64,000 nucleotides of DNA from Fragum whitleyi (lineage: Eukaryota; Mollusca; Bivalvia; Cardiida; Cardiidae), in the NCBI GenBank assembly GCA_948146395.1, contig OX411549.1, positions 30,836,693 through 30,900,692 on the forward strand, given 5' to 3'. Position numbers and translations under genes: made by a program. The notes beneath the pieces were generated by a model. The model worked only from the letters and a program-made list of their open reading frames with translations. It searched no databases and was not told the origin of the DNA. This document shows, one piece after another, positions 36,399 to 48,394 of the stretch (positions within the stretch are counted from its first letter, which is position 1; each line of letters opens with the position of its first letter).

Positions 36399-37466
36399 AT
36401 GGAAAGAACAGTGAAAAGGTTGACCCATATATGTAAATTGAAACCTAATCGAAGCAGTGTGTACGTTGGCATTGTTCTTATTGGTGTTGTAGTTATGATA
36501 CATTCTGTTTTAAATATGTTTTCGTGTGTGGAAGTACCAACGATCAAACTTAGTCATGAAGTAAACATGTCTTTTATTCTAGCGAATAGCGGTTCCTCAC
36601 AAAGAAATACTTCAATGCTAATACACAATTCATCAAGAAAATTATACATTTGTGACAACTGCTTTCATTTCAACTTCAATATAATCATAAACAAAACCTC
36701 TATTTGTGATAATAAAACTGAATTACTTATCCTGATACACTCTAGGCCCTCTGCACAAATTGTCCGAAAAACGATCAGAAGTACATGGGCTTCTAAATGT
36801 GAAGGACAGATAAAATGCGTGTTCGTTTTTGGTAGAAGTGGAAATGTATCAGAAAATGACAACCTCATCGAAGAAGGAAACACCTATAACGATATTCTAC
36901 AATTTGACTTTGTAGACTCTTATCGAAATCTCACATACAAAACCATGGTATCCTTGAGATGGGCCCAGCGTTATTGTGCAACAACATTGTATGTCATGAA
37001 GACTGACGATGATACATACATAAACATTGAAAACATCCGTACTCTACTTAAGGGTGCACCGACAACAGATTTTATAGGCGGTAAATGTAGAAAATCTAGA
37101 CCAGCACAGAGAGACCCCTCGTCAAAATGGTACGTTTCAACGGACAAATATCCGCCCCGTCTTTATCCAAAATACTGCGAAGGAAGTGGATACATTCTTT
37201 CAGTTGATTTAGTGAAAAGGGCTGTTTCCATAGCAAAGGACATACCATATTTATTTATTGAAGATGTCTACATGGGGTTCTGTATTGAGAAAATCGGGAT
37301 TGTTCCTGTAAAGTTTAAAGGCTTCGGAAATAAAGCCACACAAGAAATACCTTCATGTTCGTTCATCAGTGAAGTTTTCACATTCCGAAACGTTTCTCCT
37401 CAAGAGTTGTTTACTTATTGGGACAATGAAAGACGTTGCGGATCATTGAATGCTACAAATACATAA
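36399..37466 (+). CDS. GT31-family beta-1,3-glycosyltransferase (beta-1,3-galactosyltransferase-like)
   Basis: 355 residues, single coding exon. It is a predicted type II Golgi membrane enzyme that would transfer a sugar from a UDP-sugar onto glycans in beta-1,3 linkage. Visible features: a short basic cytoplasmic tail, one membrane anchor at about residues 21-41, a Asn-rich stem with several N-x-S/T sites, and a catalytic domain from about residue 108. GT31 motifs are present: VRKTIRSTW (122-130), EEGNTYNDIL with DFVDSYRNLTYKT (158-182), the metal-binding DDD (203-205), YCEGSGYILS (259-268) and EDVYMGFC (288-295). Length is normal for the family. I chose ATG 36399: the open frame extends 12 codons upstream only through a GTG and across a good splice acceptor. 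There are no stops or frameshifts and all key residues are present. The exact acceptor and sugar specificity (Gal or GlcNAc) cannot be read from sequence. Confidence 0.9.
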   Translation: MERTVKRLTHICKLKPNRSSVYVGIVLIGVVVMIHSVLNMFSCVEVPTIKLSHEVNMSFILANSGSSQRNTSMLIHNSSRKLYICDNCFHFNFNIIINKTSICDNKTELLILIHSRPSAQIVRKTIRSTWASKCEGQIKCVFVFGRSGNVSENDNLIEEGNTYNDILQFDFVDSYRNLTYKTMVSLRWAQRYCATTLYVMKTDDDTYINIENIRTLLKGAPTTDFIGGKCRKSRPAQRDPSSKWYVSTDKYPPRLYPKYCEGSGYILSVDLVKRAVSIAKDIPYLFIEDVYMGFCIEKIGIVPVKFKGFGNKATQEIPSCSFISEVFTFRNVSPQELFTYWDNERRCGSLNATNT

Positions 37467-37689
37467 AAAATGTCGGTTCTAAAGGTAGTACCTTGCTAAT
37501 AAGAATTTTTGAAAAAGGCAAGATATCGAAAAATTTCGGAAGACATTATTATATTTCGATGTAACCAAACGTTTCATGTTGATCATCATCGTAGTAGCGG
37601 TTCTAAAATATCACGGAAATGACGAAATTTTATAATTCTTCGCTTGCGTCCATTAACATTTTCTTTAAACATCTTCTTCTTTGAAACCA

Positions 37690-38411
37690 CGTGGTTGATA
37701 TCAATGAAACTTCAACAGAATGTTCCTTGGGAGACCCCTTTCAAAATTTGTTCGCTAAATTTTGATTGCCCCATAAGTATGGTAGTGGTAGGGCGGGGCT
37801 TATTTTGAGCTCGAAATCTTTGAACGACATCTCCTGAACCACTGCGCCAATTTCAATGAATCGATACCAGAATGTTGCTTGGGTGGCCTTTTCAATTTTA
37901 GTTTGTGAAATTTTGATTGGCCGAGTAATCTGGGCGTGGTAGGGTAGTGCTTCTTTTAAGCCCGAAATCTTTGAACAATATCTCCTCCTGAACCATTGGG
38001 CCAATTCCAATAAAACTTTTCCATAATGTTCCTGGGATGATGCTTTTCAAAAATTGTTTACGAAATTTTGATTAGCTCATAGAAAATGGTGTAGCAGGGC
38101 TGGGCTTATTTTGAGTCCGAAATCTTTTCAATGAAACTTTACCAGAATGTTCCTTTGATGGCCCTCTTCAAAAAATGTTGATTTTGATTGGCCGATCGAT
38201 ATGAGTGTGGAATGGTGGGGCTTATTTTGAGTCTCTTCAAGTTACTCACTTTAAATTCTTGGAATAACATCCCCTCTTCAACAATTAGGCAAATGTGAAT
38301 GAAATTTTGTCAGAAAGTTACTTTGATGAGGTCCACTGGACAAATAAAGGCGAGTTGTTTAGGGCCATAAGTGTGATTTTTTAAGTTGGAATGCGGAGCA
38401 ATTCCAACTAA
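37690..38411 (+). mobile_element. Tandem-array element D with terminal hairpin
   Basis: About four diverged units of ~155 bp (marker 'gaaatctttgaac' near 37811 and 37967, weaker near 38120 and 38254) end at a hairpin at 38384-38409 (AGTTGGAAT-gcggagc-AATTCCAACT) followed by AA, giving CTAA-type ends. The (GACG)n tract is absent. The unit resembles a related fragment at about 45650-45960. Confidence 0.65.
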
Positions 38412-41054
38412 GATTTAACAAAACCGCAAAATGAACACAAGATAATTTCATTTCGGGTTTTTTGATAACACATATCACGTGAACAGGATGTGAATACACT
38501 TCGGCCTATTTTGTATATCTCAACTCGACATAGACATACAGTTAATTACATCAAAAAGTAATAATGTTGTACAATTACACAACTATCACTTTATGTATAT
38601 TATTAAGACGCTAATTCATGTTTCAAACGATATTTATTAAAAGTTGCGTACGAATTTACTAGTTCACATGCTTGCATTACTATATTTGGAAATCATGTGA
38701 TAAGTCAAGTCCGATAATGTCATCTATTGACAATAACACTAACCAATCACGTGATCTGCTTATTTGGTAATGACGCGGTCTGTTTCTCTGAACGTGGCAA
38801 TAGCACAAGCCAATCACGTGGTCTGCTTATTTGGTAATGTCGCAACCTTTTTTTCGTAGAATTATGTTATAGCTTCTTTTAGAGGTCTAGTTTCTCTTTC
38901 TGAACGCCCTTATTACACACTCCAACAAAATTGTTCAAATGTTTTGTAACTTATTGTTCAGTAAACCATCATTAGAAGCGCACAACATGTACGGATTATT
39001 CATCTGTATTAAGAACCAGATCAAGTAAATATTCTCTATGCACCGTAAAATCTTTTCCCCGTGTACTCTCCTATGACACGAGTTGGACTCAAGCATGTGT
39101 AAACAAAAGCCGTTTTCTGATTGGCCCTACCACACATGATGACCTACCACGATTTTGTCTGCCCTTTAATGAATGAAATCTGTGCTCATGAGTTACGAAA
39201 GGTCAAGTTTACAAACGAATGGAATGTTCCTATATATATGAAGTAAAATTTACCCCAATACCAGACGACTAATGTTCTCAACTGTCCCGGCAATTTACAC
39301 CTCTCGTTTATATCTCAAACTTGTTGTAGAATTCTTGTGTAATATAAATATTTTGTTTCGGTTACGGGTATTTTTTGTATCATCTTCCCCAAATACCATT
39401 CCTTGTTTTTTCGTTTTGAACAAGAACGGAAAAACAGAGGATATAGCTATCTCGGCACGATTTACTGTTAATATATATGCATGTCGTTGTTATTTTGTAC
39501 TCAAACAGATAAAAAAACAAGTATTCCAACACAATAGATCTAATTTCAGTTTATAACATCGAATGGAGACCGAAACGTCGTGACTAAAGCTTAAATAACC
39601 TGTAGCTCCGATGTTTTAAGTCCCATCCGGCAATTTTTCTTGTCCGCTAGTTTATTACTGATAACAAAATATAATTCTTCAAAGGACTTGACATAGTAAC
39701 TACAACTGAATAGCTTCTATCCCTCGGATGAGTCTAAAATTTCCCCAATCCAACCATTCATCTATTTGTTTTACCGGAAATACTTAAATTAGTACAAATA
39801 ACATTTTTTATGTATATTGTCCATATTGTACCCCATTGTACTTGGATGAATATAAAAGATATGATCTTCTCTTCTGTTCTGTTCTGATCTAAAAAAAACC
39901 GGAAAACTAATTCCAAATAGCGCTATAATTTCACTTGATTGTGGACGCAGCAAGGATCGATGGAGGTAGGCAAACATTTATCTTCTCTTTCTGCTTTGTC
40001 TTCTGCTTTGTCTATTTTCTTTAAAAACATGATTGCTTAGACATTAATTTACTTGTGCAAAAATACGCACGTGAACGAGTTTACCAGCCCCACGTGTTTT
40101 GCCTTCAGGTCTAATTTGTTCTACTCCCACCAGCATACCTACAATACTTACGACCAATTATGTTCTTTTCTCTTCGATTCGCGCATGGTAATCATATTAT
40201 CTGCGTGTGCATTGATTTTAAGTGAGAACTTATTTATAGTCATTGACAAAAGTCTTGTCCGGTTTCGCGAATATGCAAATACGACAAAACATTTTTTATG
40301 AGATATAGAACATGAATGAATTAGAAATTATTTAAAGAAGATAGTTAAACATTTAAATCTACGTTGGTTTGGTAAAACTTTGATCTACGGTCTAAGAATA
40401 AAACGACGTTATAACACACGCGTTAGAATGTCTAATTATGACTCGGCCTAATCCAAGCGAGGGCGGATTTTAATGAATAGAAATCGTGCATGCTTGTACA
40501 CAATATCTTCATGATATCGCACATAGATTTTCCTAAAAAAATGAAAGGGGTTAACATAACGTCGTTTCAATTGTTCTGACTAACGTCGTTAAATACGCAG
40601 CCTTTTAAACACTAAAATTCAAGTTTCGTTAATCAAAGTGGCAGAAGACGTCTTTATTTTTTAATCCAACGACAAACCTGCGAAATAGTATGACGTACTC
40701 AAAATGAAAATAGAGTATCTCAGAACAAACCAATTTTCCTCCAATTTTTAGTGTTTTCCTATTAGATTATGAAATAAAGAATGGCTCTCGTGAAAATTTT
40801 ACAATGCTATGTCGTTTGCTGCGTGAAAAAATAAAAATATCATCAACGTCGTTGGGACTTAATCAACGTCAGTTTTGATCCAATGCCGTTGAAAACAGTC
40901 CCTATGATTTGAAATATGGTCGATACTACTAAGCAATAATTTCGAGACATTAACTTTCAATTTAAAGCTTCATTGGACAAGACAAATCCGAAAAAAAACT
41001 TTTGTCCTTAAGTTTATTTTCTTGGTTTACTATATTATATACTATATTTTCTTG
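38412..41054. other. Non-genic stretch with a short tandem repeat
   Basis: A ~77-bp unit containing ccaatcacgtgatctgctta is repeated once (about 38729-38790 and 38805-38870). Nothing else is recognisable; frames at 39272-39556 and 40053-40301 lack motifs. Confidence 0.4.
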
Positions 41055-41395
41055 GGATCTTTGGGTAATCCTTTATCAGACTACGACAAATATTGTTATT
41101 AGATGAAAAATATGTCTTTTTTAGGCACAGGTCATAACTCTGTATGTTACATAGTGGAAACTTAATCATTTTCTCGAAAACATAGAAGATGGACATCGAC
41201 CATATTTCGCATTAGTTATCCTTCGGTGACCCTTTATCAGATTACAAAAAACTGAATTCTGTGATAAGATAGAAAATATGTCTTTTATAGGCGGAGGTCA
41301 TTTCTCTGTATGTTATATAGTGGACACTCTCAAAATCATTTTCTAAGAACCTAAAACATGGATATCAACCAAATCTAAGGCCTGTGAAGCTAATC
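41055..41395 (+). repeat. Two-copy tandem repeat (~175 bp)
   Basis: Shared blocks are ccctttatcagattac, aaaatatgtcttttataggc, ctctgtatgtta and agtgga with similar spacing. It may be an old array element of the same general kind as A-H. Confidence 0.55.
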
Positions 41396-43152
41396 ACCTG
41401 CTAAAGCCGCTTTACTTATTAAATTTTACGAAGAAAAATATGATTTCCTTTGCTCTACAAACAACTTAATTTCAAATTGTTTGACTCTTACTTCAGTGAA
41501 ACTTTGAACACAAAGTGCCCAAGCTAAATTAGGGATACTTAATTACTAAGATGAAAGTCTGGACAAAAAGAAAATGCTTCTTTATAACAAACAACAACTT
41601 CTTTTCGCCAATACTTGCCAATAATAATATTGATGGCTATGTGTAAAACAGTTGTAACTATAGGCATATAAGAAATTACAACTGTTTCGCACTGAGCCAT
41701 TAATATGTGGGTTTTTTTATTATTATTTTCAAATGACATGAAATGGATGAAAAAACTTGTACCTGCCAAAACTTGAACAATATTTTGACTGAAACATCAA
41801 AAAAGAAAACTCTGCTTTTCATTTGTATTTCAAAATATTCTCATAAAATCAAAGGCATCATTGCACCACTGTATTGCAAAAAGAAGTCCTGTCGAGAAAA
41901 TGATAATTTTGGCTTTCCTAGACTCCCTTTAGTGTTAAACCCTGTTATAAAACACATGGAAGATGTGTTTTTTGTTGGCTTTTGGATTGCTCAGCATTAT
42001 TTGTTGAAAAAAAACTTTTGATAAATTGGTATATTGTTCATTTCTGTCTACAGTAACGGAATAAAAATATTTAGTTTTTGTTAAGTTGATGATACATTTT
42101 TAAAGTTAATAAATATTTTGCAACATATTGTAGTTTGTTTTCCTTCATATTGCAATTATCTACATAAATGTTTCATTGTCAAAACCCAATAATCATCCAA
42201 TAAAAGTCTGGCCACCACATATTTAATGGAATTACGAATATCTTTGCCCAATTGCACCCCACCGCCAAGATAATTTGCCATTTGAAACAAACCTACTAGT
42301 TCAACTTGTTTTCTTCACATTCTTGAAGATGTTTATCAGCACCATCATACCCAAACTCAGAAGTAGAGGGGCATAATTGATTTCATTATGTCTGTCTGTC
42401 CATTGACCATTTGCTTTCCGTTAGCTAAACCTGTAATAACGAAACTTTACACAAGTGTTGCCCATGACCCAAAGAAATGCCCTATTGTTTCGAGGTCATA
42501 TATTTCAAGGTCATAAGTAGGCTTTAACTGTTAACAATTTGGAGTCACGGAGGTCGAAGTCACAATTTAACTTTTTTTTTTGAGATTCCAACTCATGAAG
42601 TAAAAGACTTCCCTGCGAAAATAGCTTTTCATCAACGACAAATTGCTTGTTGGGGTCCATTTTGCGAAAATTCTAATTAAAAATGTAATTCATAACTCAA
42701 ATTGTGCAAAAGCCATTTGAAAAATAACATAGAAACTGTTTTGAATGTATAAGTGTCCGCCTGTGCGTCCATGAGTCGACCGTATGGTCCGTATCATAAT
42801 GATTTTCTTCCTTTTTATCATTTTCTTTCATCAAATTCAGCGATTCGGGGGTTTAAGCGTATCTCGTTGTTGAAATACGTGTACATTGATTTATATACGC
42901 CCGTAAAAAGACGCTTCGTTAGTGGCTTGAGATCGTCGTCTCTTGAACGCATTCCAACTTATCAGTACTTTCAGTACTTTGATTTAAAACTGGTATATGA
43001 ATAGTCTTCTTTGATGTAATTTTACATACAAGTAATGTGTGTTTACATCTGATAGCTTGTTAATAAGCATCAATTTGGAAAAAGTCAGAATTCCTTCTGA
43101 ATGATGGTGACTTTCTTTACCTTCTATTTTCAATACCTCTCTTGAGATGTTT
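41396..43152. other. Non-genic stretch
   Basis: About 42365-42620 has wording like mollusc dispersed repeats (aagtagaggggcataattga, then gtctgtctgtcc, then aggtcatatatttcaaggtc), but its ends could not be set. The plus-strand frame 41743-42021 shows no known domain. Confidence 0.35.
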
Positions 43153-44212
43153 TAAGTGGAGCGATACAGGGCCTCCTGTTTGGTGACACGTTAGCCCGTA
43201 GCGCCCGACCGGAAATAAACTAAGGAATCTGAAAGAACATGTCCTGAAAATCATTTCTGTGAAGTTGTGTTGAATTCTGACCAGAAGTTTCAGAGAGGAA
43301 GATTTATTTATACAGTAAGTTACATCGTGAAATTGACATTCACCTCAATCAAAACCATTCTAAATCGCTCACTCAGCGCTCAAATCATTCATTCCAAACA
43401 CTCACTCAAACCATTCAAAAACGATCAAACCCATTGAAAAATATAGAATTAGCAAGTTCATTCAAAATAAATTTTGATAGATAAAAATCGCGATTTTACT
43501 GATATTTTTCAATTTGTTAGCGTCTCATAGGTTCTTGAAGAAATAAGAAGCTATGTATAAAACTTGTTTGTATCTTTTATTAAAGGGAGATAATCATTAT
43601 CGCAAATTTTGTTCATCCTGAAAAAAAATTTCGATATAGGATTATCTCCCATTAAATTCACTCAAAACTCGCTCCACACACTCATTCAATTTCATTCCTT
43701 AATCATTCCAAAATCATTCACTTATTCAATTTCACGATATTGTTAACTGTACCACCTTTGCGCGCCCCGTATCTCCCTTTTTTCTAACCGTTCCAATTTT
43801 AACGAAGGAATTAAGAGCATGTCCTGTGGATCATTTCTGTAAGGTTTGGTTGAATTCTGAAGAGTAGTTTCGGAGAGGATTTTTTTTTAATATTTCACCA
43901 TTTGGGTCCTTATTTGGATGACACATAAAGCCCGTAAAGATCGTGTTATCAACCCGATCCGAATTTAAAGAAGGAATCTGAAAGAACATGTTCTGAAATC
44001 TGACCAATAGTTTCAGAGGAGAAGTTATCACTCCGATCAAAATTTTTTGCATGAATCATAGAACATGCCCCAAGGATCATTCCTGCTTTTTTTGGTGATA
44101 TTCTGCCCATTAGTTTTAGAGAAGATGTTTAAATGAACAGTTTACGAACGGACTAACGACGGACGATCCGTCACGACATAAGCTCCACTGAATTTAGTCC
44201 AGTGGAGCTTAA
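43153..44212 (+). mobile_element. Tandem-array element E, split by a MITE
   Basis: The left end has aagtggagcgatacaggg and a small hairpin ACAGG-gcct-CCTGT (about 43167-43180). Units carry the words aagaacatgtcctgaaaatc and gttgaattctgaccagaagt at about 43240, 43840, 43990 and 44060. The right end has gacggacgatccgtc followed by hairpin 44180-44210 (AAGCTCCACTG / CAGTGGAGCTT) and ends CTTA. The left-end sequence recurs alone at 46128-46165. Confidence 0.75.
43313..43749 (-). mobile_element. Family M MITE nested in element E
   Basis: TA-CAGTAAGTTACATCGTGAAA to TTTCACGATATTGTTAACTG-TA, TA at both sides (43311-43312, 43750-43751). The central palindrome at 43598-43650 is well kept. It inserted after element E. 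Confidence 0.85.
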
Positions 44213-44328
44213 AAAACTATTCCTTCAACCTGTCGCACGTGCTTCTGCTTGCGGTCTGCGTACATACATTTTCGTCTTGCTTCATATGCACGTATGTGGT
44301 AAGTCCTCTTTGATGTACATAAACATGA

Positions 44329-44866
44329 CTTAGGCCTAGTTTACATTTGCCACGGTCGCCGTACGATATCGCAGCCTGCGATCTTTCTTACGATTTTTTA
44401 GACATCGCAGACAGCTACGGTTTGCGGCGTATGTGATCACAATGCCGCACGGTGACCGTGCGATTTTAAAAATATTTGAGGGGGAACATACCTTAATGTT
44501 AACATACCCGTGCGATATCGCAAGGTAATCGTGAGATTCCCGTGCGGAGATCGCACGGGTTCCGCACGGATATCGGGGGATGCCGTGCGGTCATCGCACG
44601 ATCCTACGGGTTTTATTGTGTATGTTTGATAGTTAAGATATCGTACGATTTACGCACGATCATCGCAAGGCTTCCGTGCGGTGTCTGCACAAGGCTACGG
44701 GCTTGCGATTTTTAAAGATGTGTATAACATTTTTTAAACGAGATCGCAGGTGTCTGCGGTGCCCGTAAGACCGTGCGATGATCGCACGGGCACCGTATGT
44801 CACCGCACGATTTTAGGCTTATGGCGAGATACAGGCGCCGTAGGCCAAATGTTAACGAGGCTTAAG
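44329..44866. mobile_element. GC-rich self-complementary MITE with GTGCGAT units
   Basis: Imperfect inverted termini of about 30 nt: CTTAGGCCTAGTTTACATTT and the complement of AAATGTTAACGAGGCTTAAG. The inside is built almost entirely of short palindromic blocks such as cccgtgcggagatcgcacgg and gccgtgcggtcatcgcacga, at least seven of them. Its GC content stands out from its surroundings. No frame codes for protein. Confidence 0.8.
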
Positions 44867-46127
44867 TAAACAAGCAGTGGTTTTGAATAAGTGCTTAAAG
44901 CGAACAGGAGGCGAATTAATTTTCGATACATTTCATCACAAAACTACACTTAAACAACAATAGATTTTTGCTTACAACTTTCTTAAATGCAAATGGTATC
45001 CCGAGTCAGTGAAAAATGTGCGTCACGAAAAATTTTGACCTCAATGTTAGAATTTTTATAACAATGATTATAACTTTATCGATTTTAGAATGGATTTTAT
45101 GGAGAAAAGTCCCGACTTCACAATATTACTAACTGTACACGTAACGTGGGCCGTTAAAGAGTTTCAATTCAATGGTTTGAAAAAAATATTATTTCAATCA
45201 CTCACACATGCCCCAAATCCTTTAGAAAAGCTACGAAATCGTTCAAAACGCCCCACTTCATTCAAATAGATCATTTATTCTCTATACTATTGGCTGCTGA
45301 AGATTCCGTGGCGTTTGATTGGTCCATGAAGACGCAAGAACAGAATAGTACGTAGATATTTATTCAAGGCAGATAGTGAAATGATGCTTGTTTGTCCAAA
45401 TCAGAGGACACATCCCTTTCATTCCATTGAAACTCACCCTCTCCCTGCTCATTCAATCTCATTAAGAGTACACAAATTTATTTATGGGTTGTTAAGAAAT
45501 CAAAGGGTAAATATAACAAAATGTACTCGGATTGTGTACTTTGCCGAAAGGCCGACAGCTATTTTCATGGCGGCGTGTGCTTCAGCGCGATTTCGATTTC
45601 AGTTACACTTATTAGAAATATTTCTTAGCCGATCCTCTTTTTCAATTGATAAACATTTTTTTTTGTCCGCAAAAATATTGGCGTGGCAAGGCATGGCTTA
45701 TTTTCACTTTAAAATCATAAAAAAAGATCTCCACCACATTCATTTTGGCCTATTTCAATTAAACTTGTTATGAATATTCTTTAGGTGCAACTTCAATGAA
45801 AATGGTCACAATTTTTAGTGGCCAATAAATGTAGATACGGCAGGTGTGGTCAATTTTCACTTTGAAATCTAAATATTTTCTCCTAAAAATCTATTTGACT
45901 AATTTCATTGAATCTCATGAATGCCCCTTTACTTAAATTTTCCTGAACATGTGTTTAGAATGGTTAACGTATTTCAATCACGTTTTGTTGGTAATAAGAT
46001 GGGTAAAAGGAATGCAGGTTAATGGTGATTGAGTGTGGGCCTGACCCAGTTAATCATTTCTTTACAGTTCTAAAGTGATGTTTTCGACCAAAGTAAGCTT
46101 ATTTGACGAAATCTGAATATGTAAAAA
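44867..46127. other. Non-genic stretch with decayed repeats
   Basis: About 45115-45290 resembles a badly decayed family M MITE; 45650-45960 resembles the array of element D. The 130-codon frame at 45381-45773 overlaps these repeats and is not credible as a gene. Confidence 0.4.
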
Positions 46128-46165
46128 CCAGTGGAGCGAAACAGGGCCTCTTGCTATTTTGAATA
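46128..46165 (+). repeat. Isolated left end of an element-E type repeat
   Basis: ccagtggagcgaaacagggc followed by ctcttg matches 43155-43180 with few changes. Confidence 0.55.
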
Positions 46166-46309
46166 TAGTTGGTGATTATATCATTTTAAGTGATTTTGGA
46201 GCGTTTTTGAATGGTCTGAGTGGGTGTTTTTAATGGATGGGACCGCTGAGTGAGCGATTTAGAATGGTTTCGATCGGAATGACAGGCAATTTCACGATTC
46301 TATTTACTG
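46166..46309 (+). mobile_element. Family M MITE, right half
   Basis: gtgattttggagcgtttttg ... caatttcacgattctatttACTG-TA. Confidence 0.65.
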
Positions 46310-46396
46310 TATTAAAATGTTTAGCTCCTATTTCTGGTTTTTTATTCCGACGTCATGATATGTTCCCATCTTAAAACTTACAGAAAATAATATATA

Positions 46397-46543
46397 TATA
46401 ATACGTACTTAGTGTTTTGTATGAGAAAAAATATCTAACGAGGTAGGGAGAATTGAAAATTGTCGAGGCTTTGCCGAGCCAGTTATCAATTCTCACAACC
46501 GAGTTCGATGTTTTTTCATACAATACACTAAGGACGTATTATA
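46397..46543. repeat. ~147-bp foldback (family F46)
   Basis: Outer arms ataatacgtacttagtgttt and the complement of acactaaggacgtattatat, inner arms ggagaattgaaaatt / ttatcaattctc, loop gtcgaggctttgccgagcc. The flank to 46710 contains the second hairpin seen at 8130-8220. Confidence 0.8.
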
Positions 46544-48394
46544 TTTTATTTTATAACCTCTATTTACCTTGTTTTCGTAGATGTTTCTAACAGAAATGCA
46601 AGTTTCTAAAAATAACCGCATTATATCATTGTTCTAAAAATAACTATGTGATAACATAAAAAATATCATACGGTATGTTATCACACGGATATTTGTATAG
46701 TTATAAGATAAAATCTCGTTTCATTTTTCCCGACAGTTACATATGTAACTTACTTAATAATCTAACAAAAACACATATTCATTCAGCACGACGTTTTGGT
46801 GTCCGATATTTCTAATTTAGTTGACCAATGTTTACAGCCACTTTGTGGTTCTCGTATTAGAACAAACTACAAAGTGTATCAATATCGTGAAATCGACGCT
46901 CTCCATTCCAAATAGCTTTCAAACTTCGTTTTCAGATTTTTTTCTTTTCCGTTTTTTGTTATTTTAAATCATTTGGGACAACTGAAAAATAAAAACCTTA
47001 ATTAAAAGAACGTGACGTCGATTTAGAAGGAAGTGTACCTTAAGTTAATGTTAAATTGATGGTGCACTTGGTTTATTTAACCCTTAACATTTATACCTTA
47101 ATTTTACGTTACCTTACCAATTTTCTGGCCTTATATAGGTTAATATTGCGATGCCAGGAAGCTAATTAAAATCGGTAATAGACATTTTGGAGATCTCATC
47201 GGGGGTCTAATCGTTTCTCCGTACTAATGTGCTTCTTTATAAATTTGACCTATTAGATGAACGAAGGTTGTTCGGTAAAAATTGGAACCACGCTTACATG
47301 CTTTTCTTTAGACAAATCGGCAAAGATATCTGAAATTGTCTAAATTTCACATTCATTTACGTCGGAGACTCGACATATCAAAGGACTAAAAGTACTGAAA
47401 CGCGATTTTGCCAGCATACTTATGATAGTATATTCCCTTTCAGTATTACCGACGAGTCAATGTAAAGCTTTTTTTCATGACGAATAATGCCACAAAGACA
47501 AACCATATATGTTTATGTTGAAAAAAGCACATTGCAATATATTTTGTCATCAAACTTGACAATGAACATTTTACATAAAAACAATATCTTCTTTCCTTCA
47601 GAAAGTGTTTATCGAATCATTATTTTACAGATTGAAATATGAATTTTATATAAATGCTTTGAGATTAAACTTTCATTAATTCTACAGTTATGTACTTTCA
47701 TTTTTTGAATAATCATTTGAAAATTGAGAATTAATGACATTGGTTTTCTTAATGTCTCCAGTGACGTATCTTGGTTGAACAGGCGAAAGCACCAAAGTGC
47801 GTATGGAGCGCACCTTTTGCTTTGCAAACGATATTACGAATGACCCATGGATGACTTTTTTTTACATATAAAACCACGTGTTATAATGTAATTTTCCACT
47901 AGAAGAGTTCTCCTGTTGTGACCGTTTTGTGTATGACAAGACCTTCAGATAAGAGGGAGTACAGTAAAACCAGTCTTTATTTCTCATTGAAACCAGAAGT
48001 TTTAGATAATCATTTGAATTGTCTGGTCGAGACGGTTCCAATGAGTACCAACAACATTGGGTTTGTGCTGTTGTTTTTGCAATTCTTTGATCTAAAATCG
48101 ATAATACCCAATATACTGTAGTTGAGCATTCTAAATAGCTCTTTTATTTCCGATAGATTGTTGCGTCTATTCAGTTTCTTGCCTTCAGAACTATCAGTAC
48201 TTTGATTTTAGCACAGCGTAGAAATATGCAAGCACTGCCGTGAACACACAAAGCACTTCATGTCACGCAAAAGTTGATGACGTATACTAGACCTATTTGT
48301 GCACGCGCATGAGCACAAAAAATCTACATGGTACAAACGTTGTTCGGTCTTTATCTTTTTCCTAGGCAATTTCAAGGATGCAGGGTTGTTTCCT
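46544..48394. other. Non-genic stretch upstream of the Gypsy relic
   Basis: Around 48222-48240 a C-x2-C-x5-H pattern (CKHCREHTKH) in one plus-strand frame could be a degenerate gag zinc knuckle, but this is weak. Otherwise no gene is seen. Confidence 0.35.
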
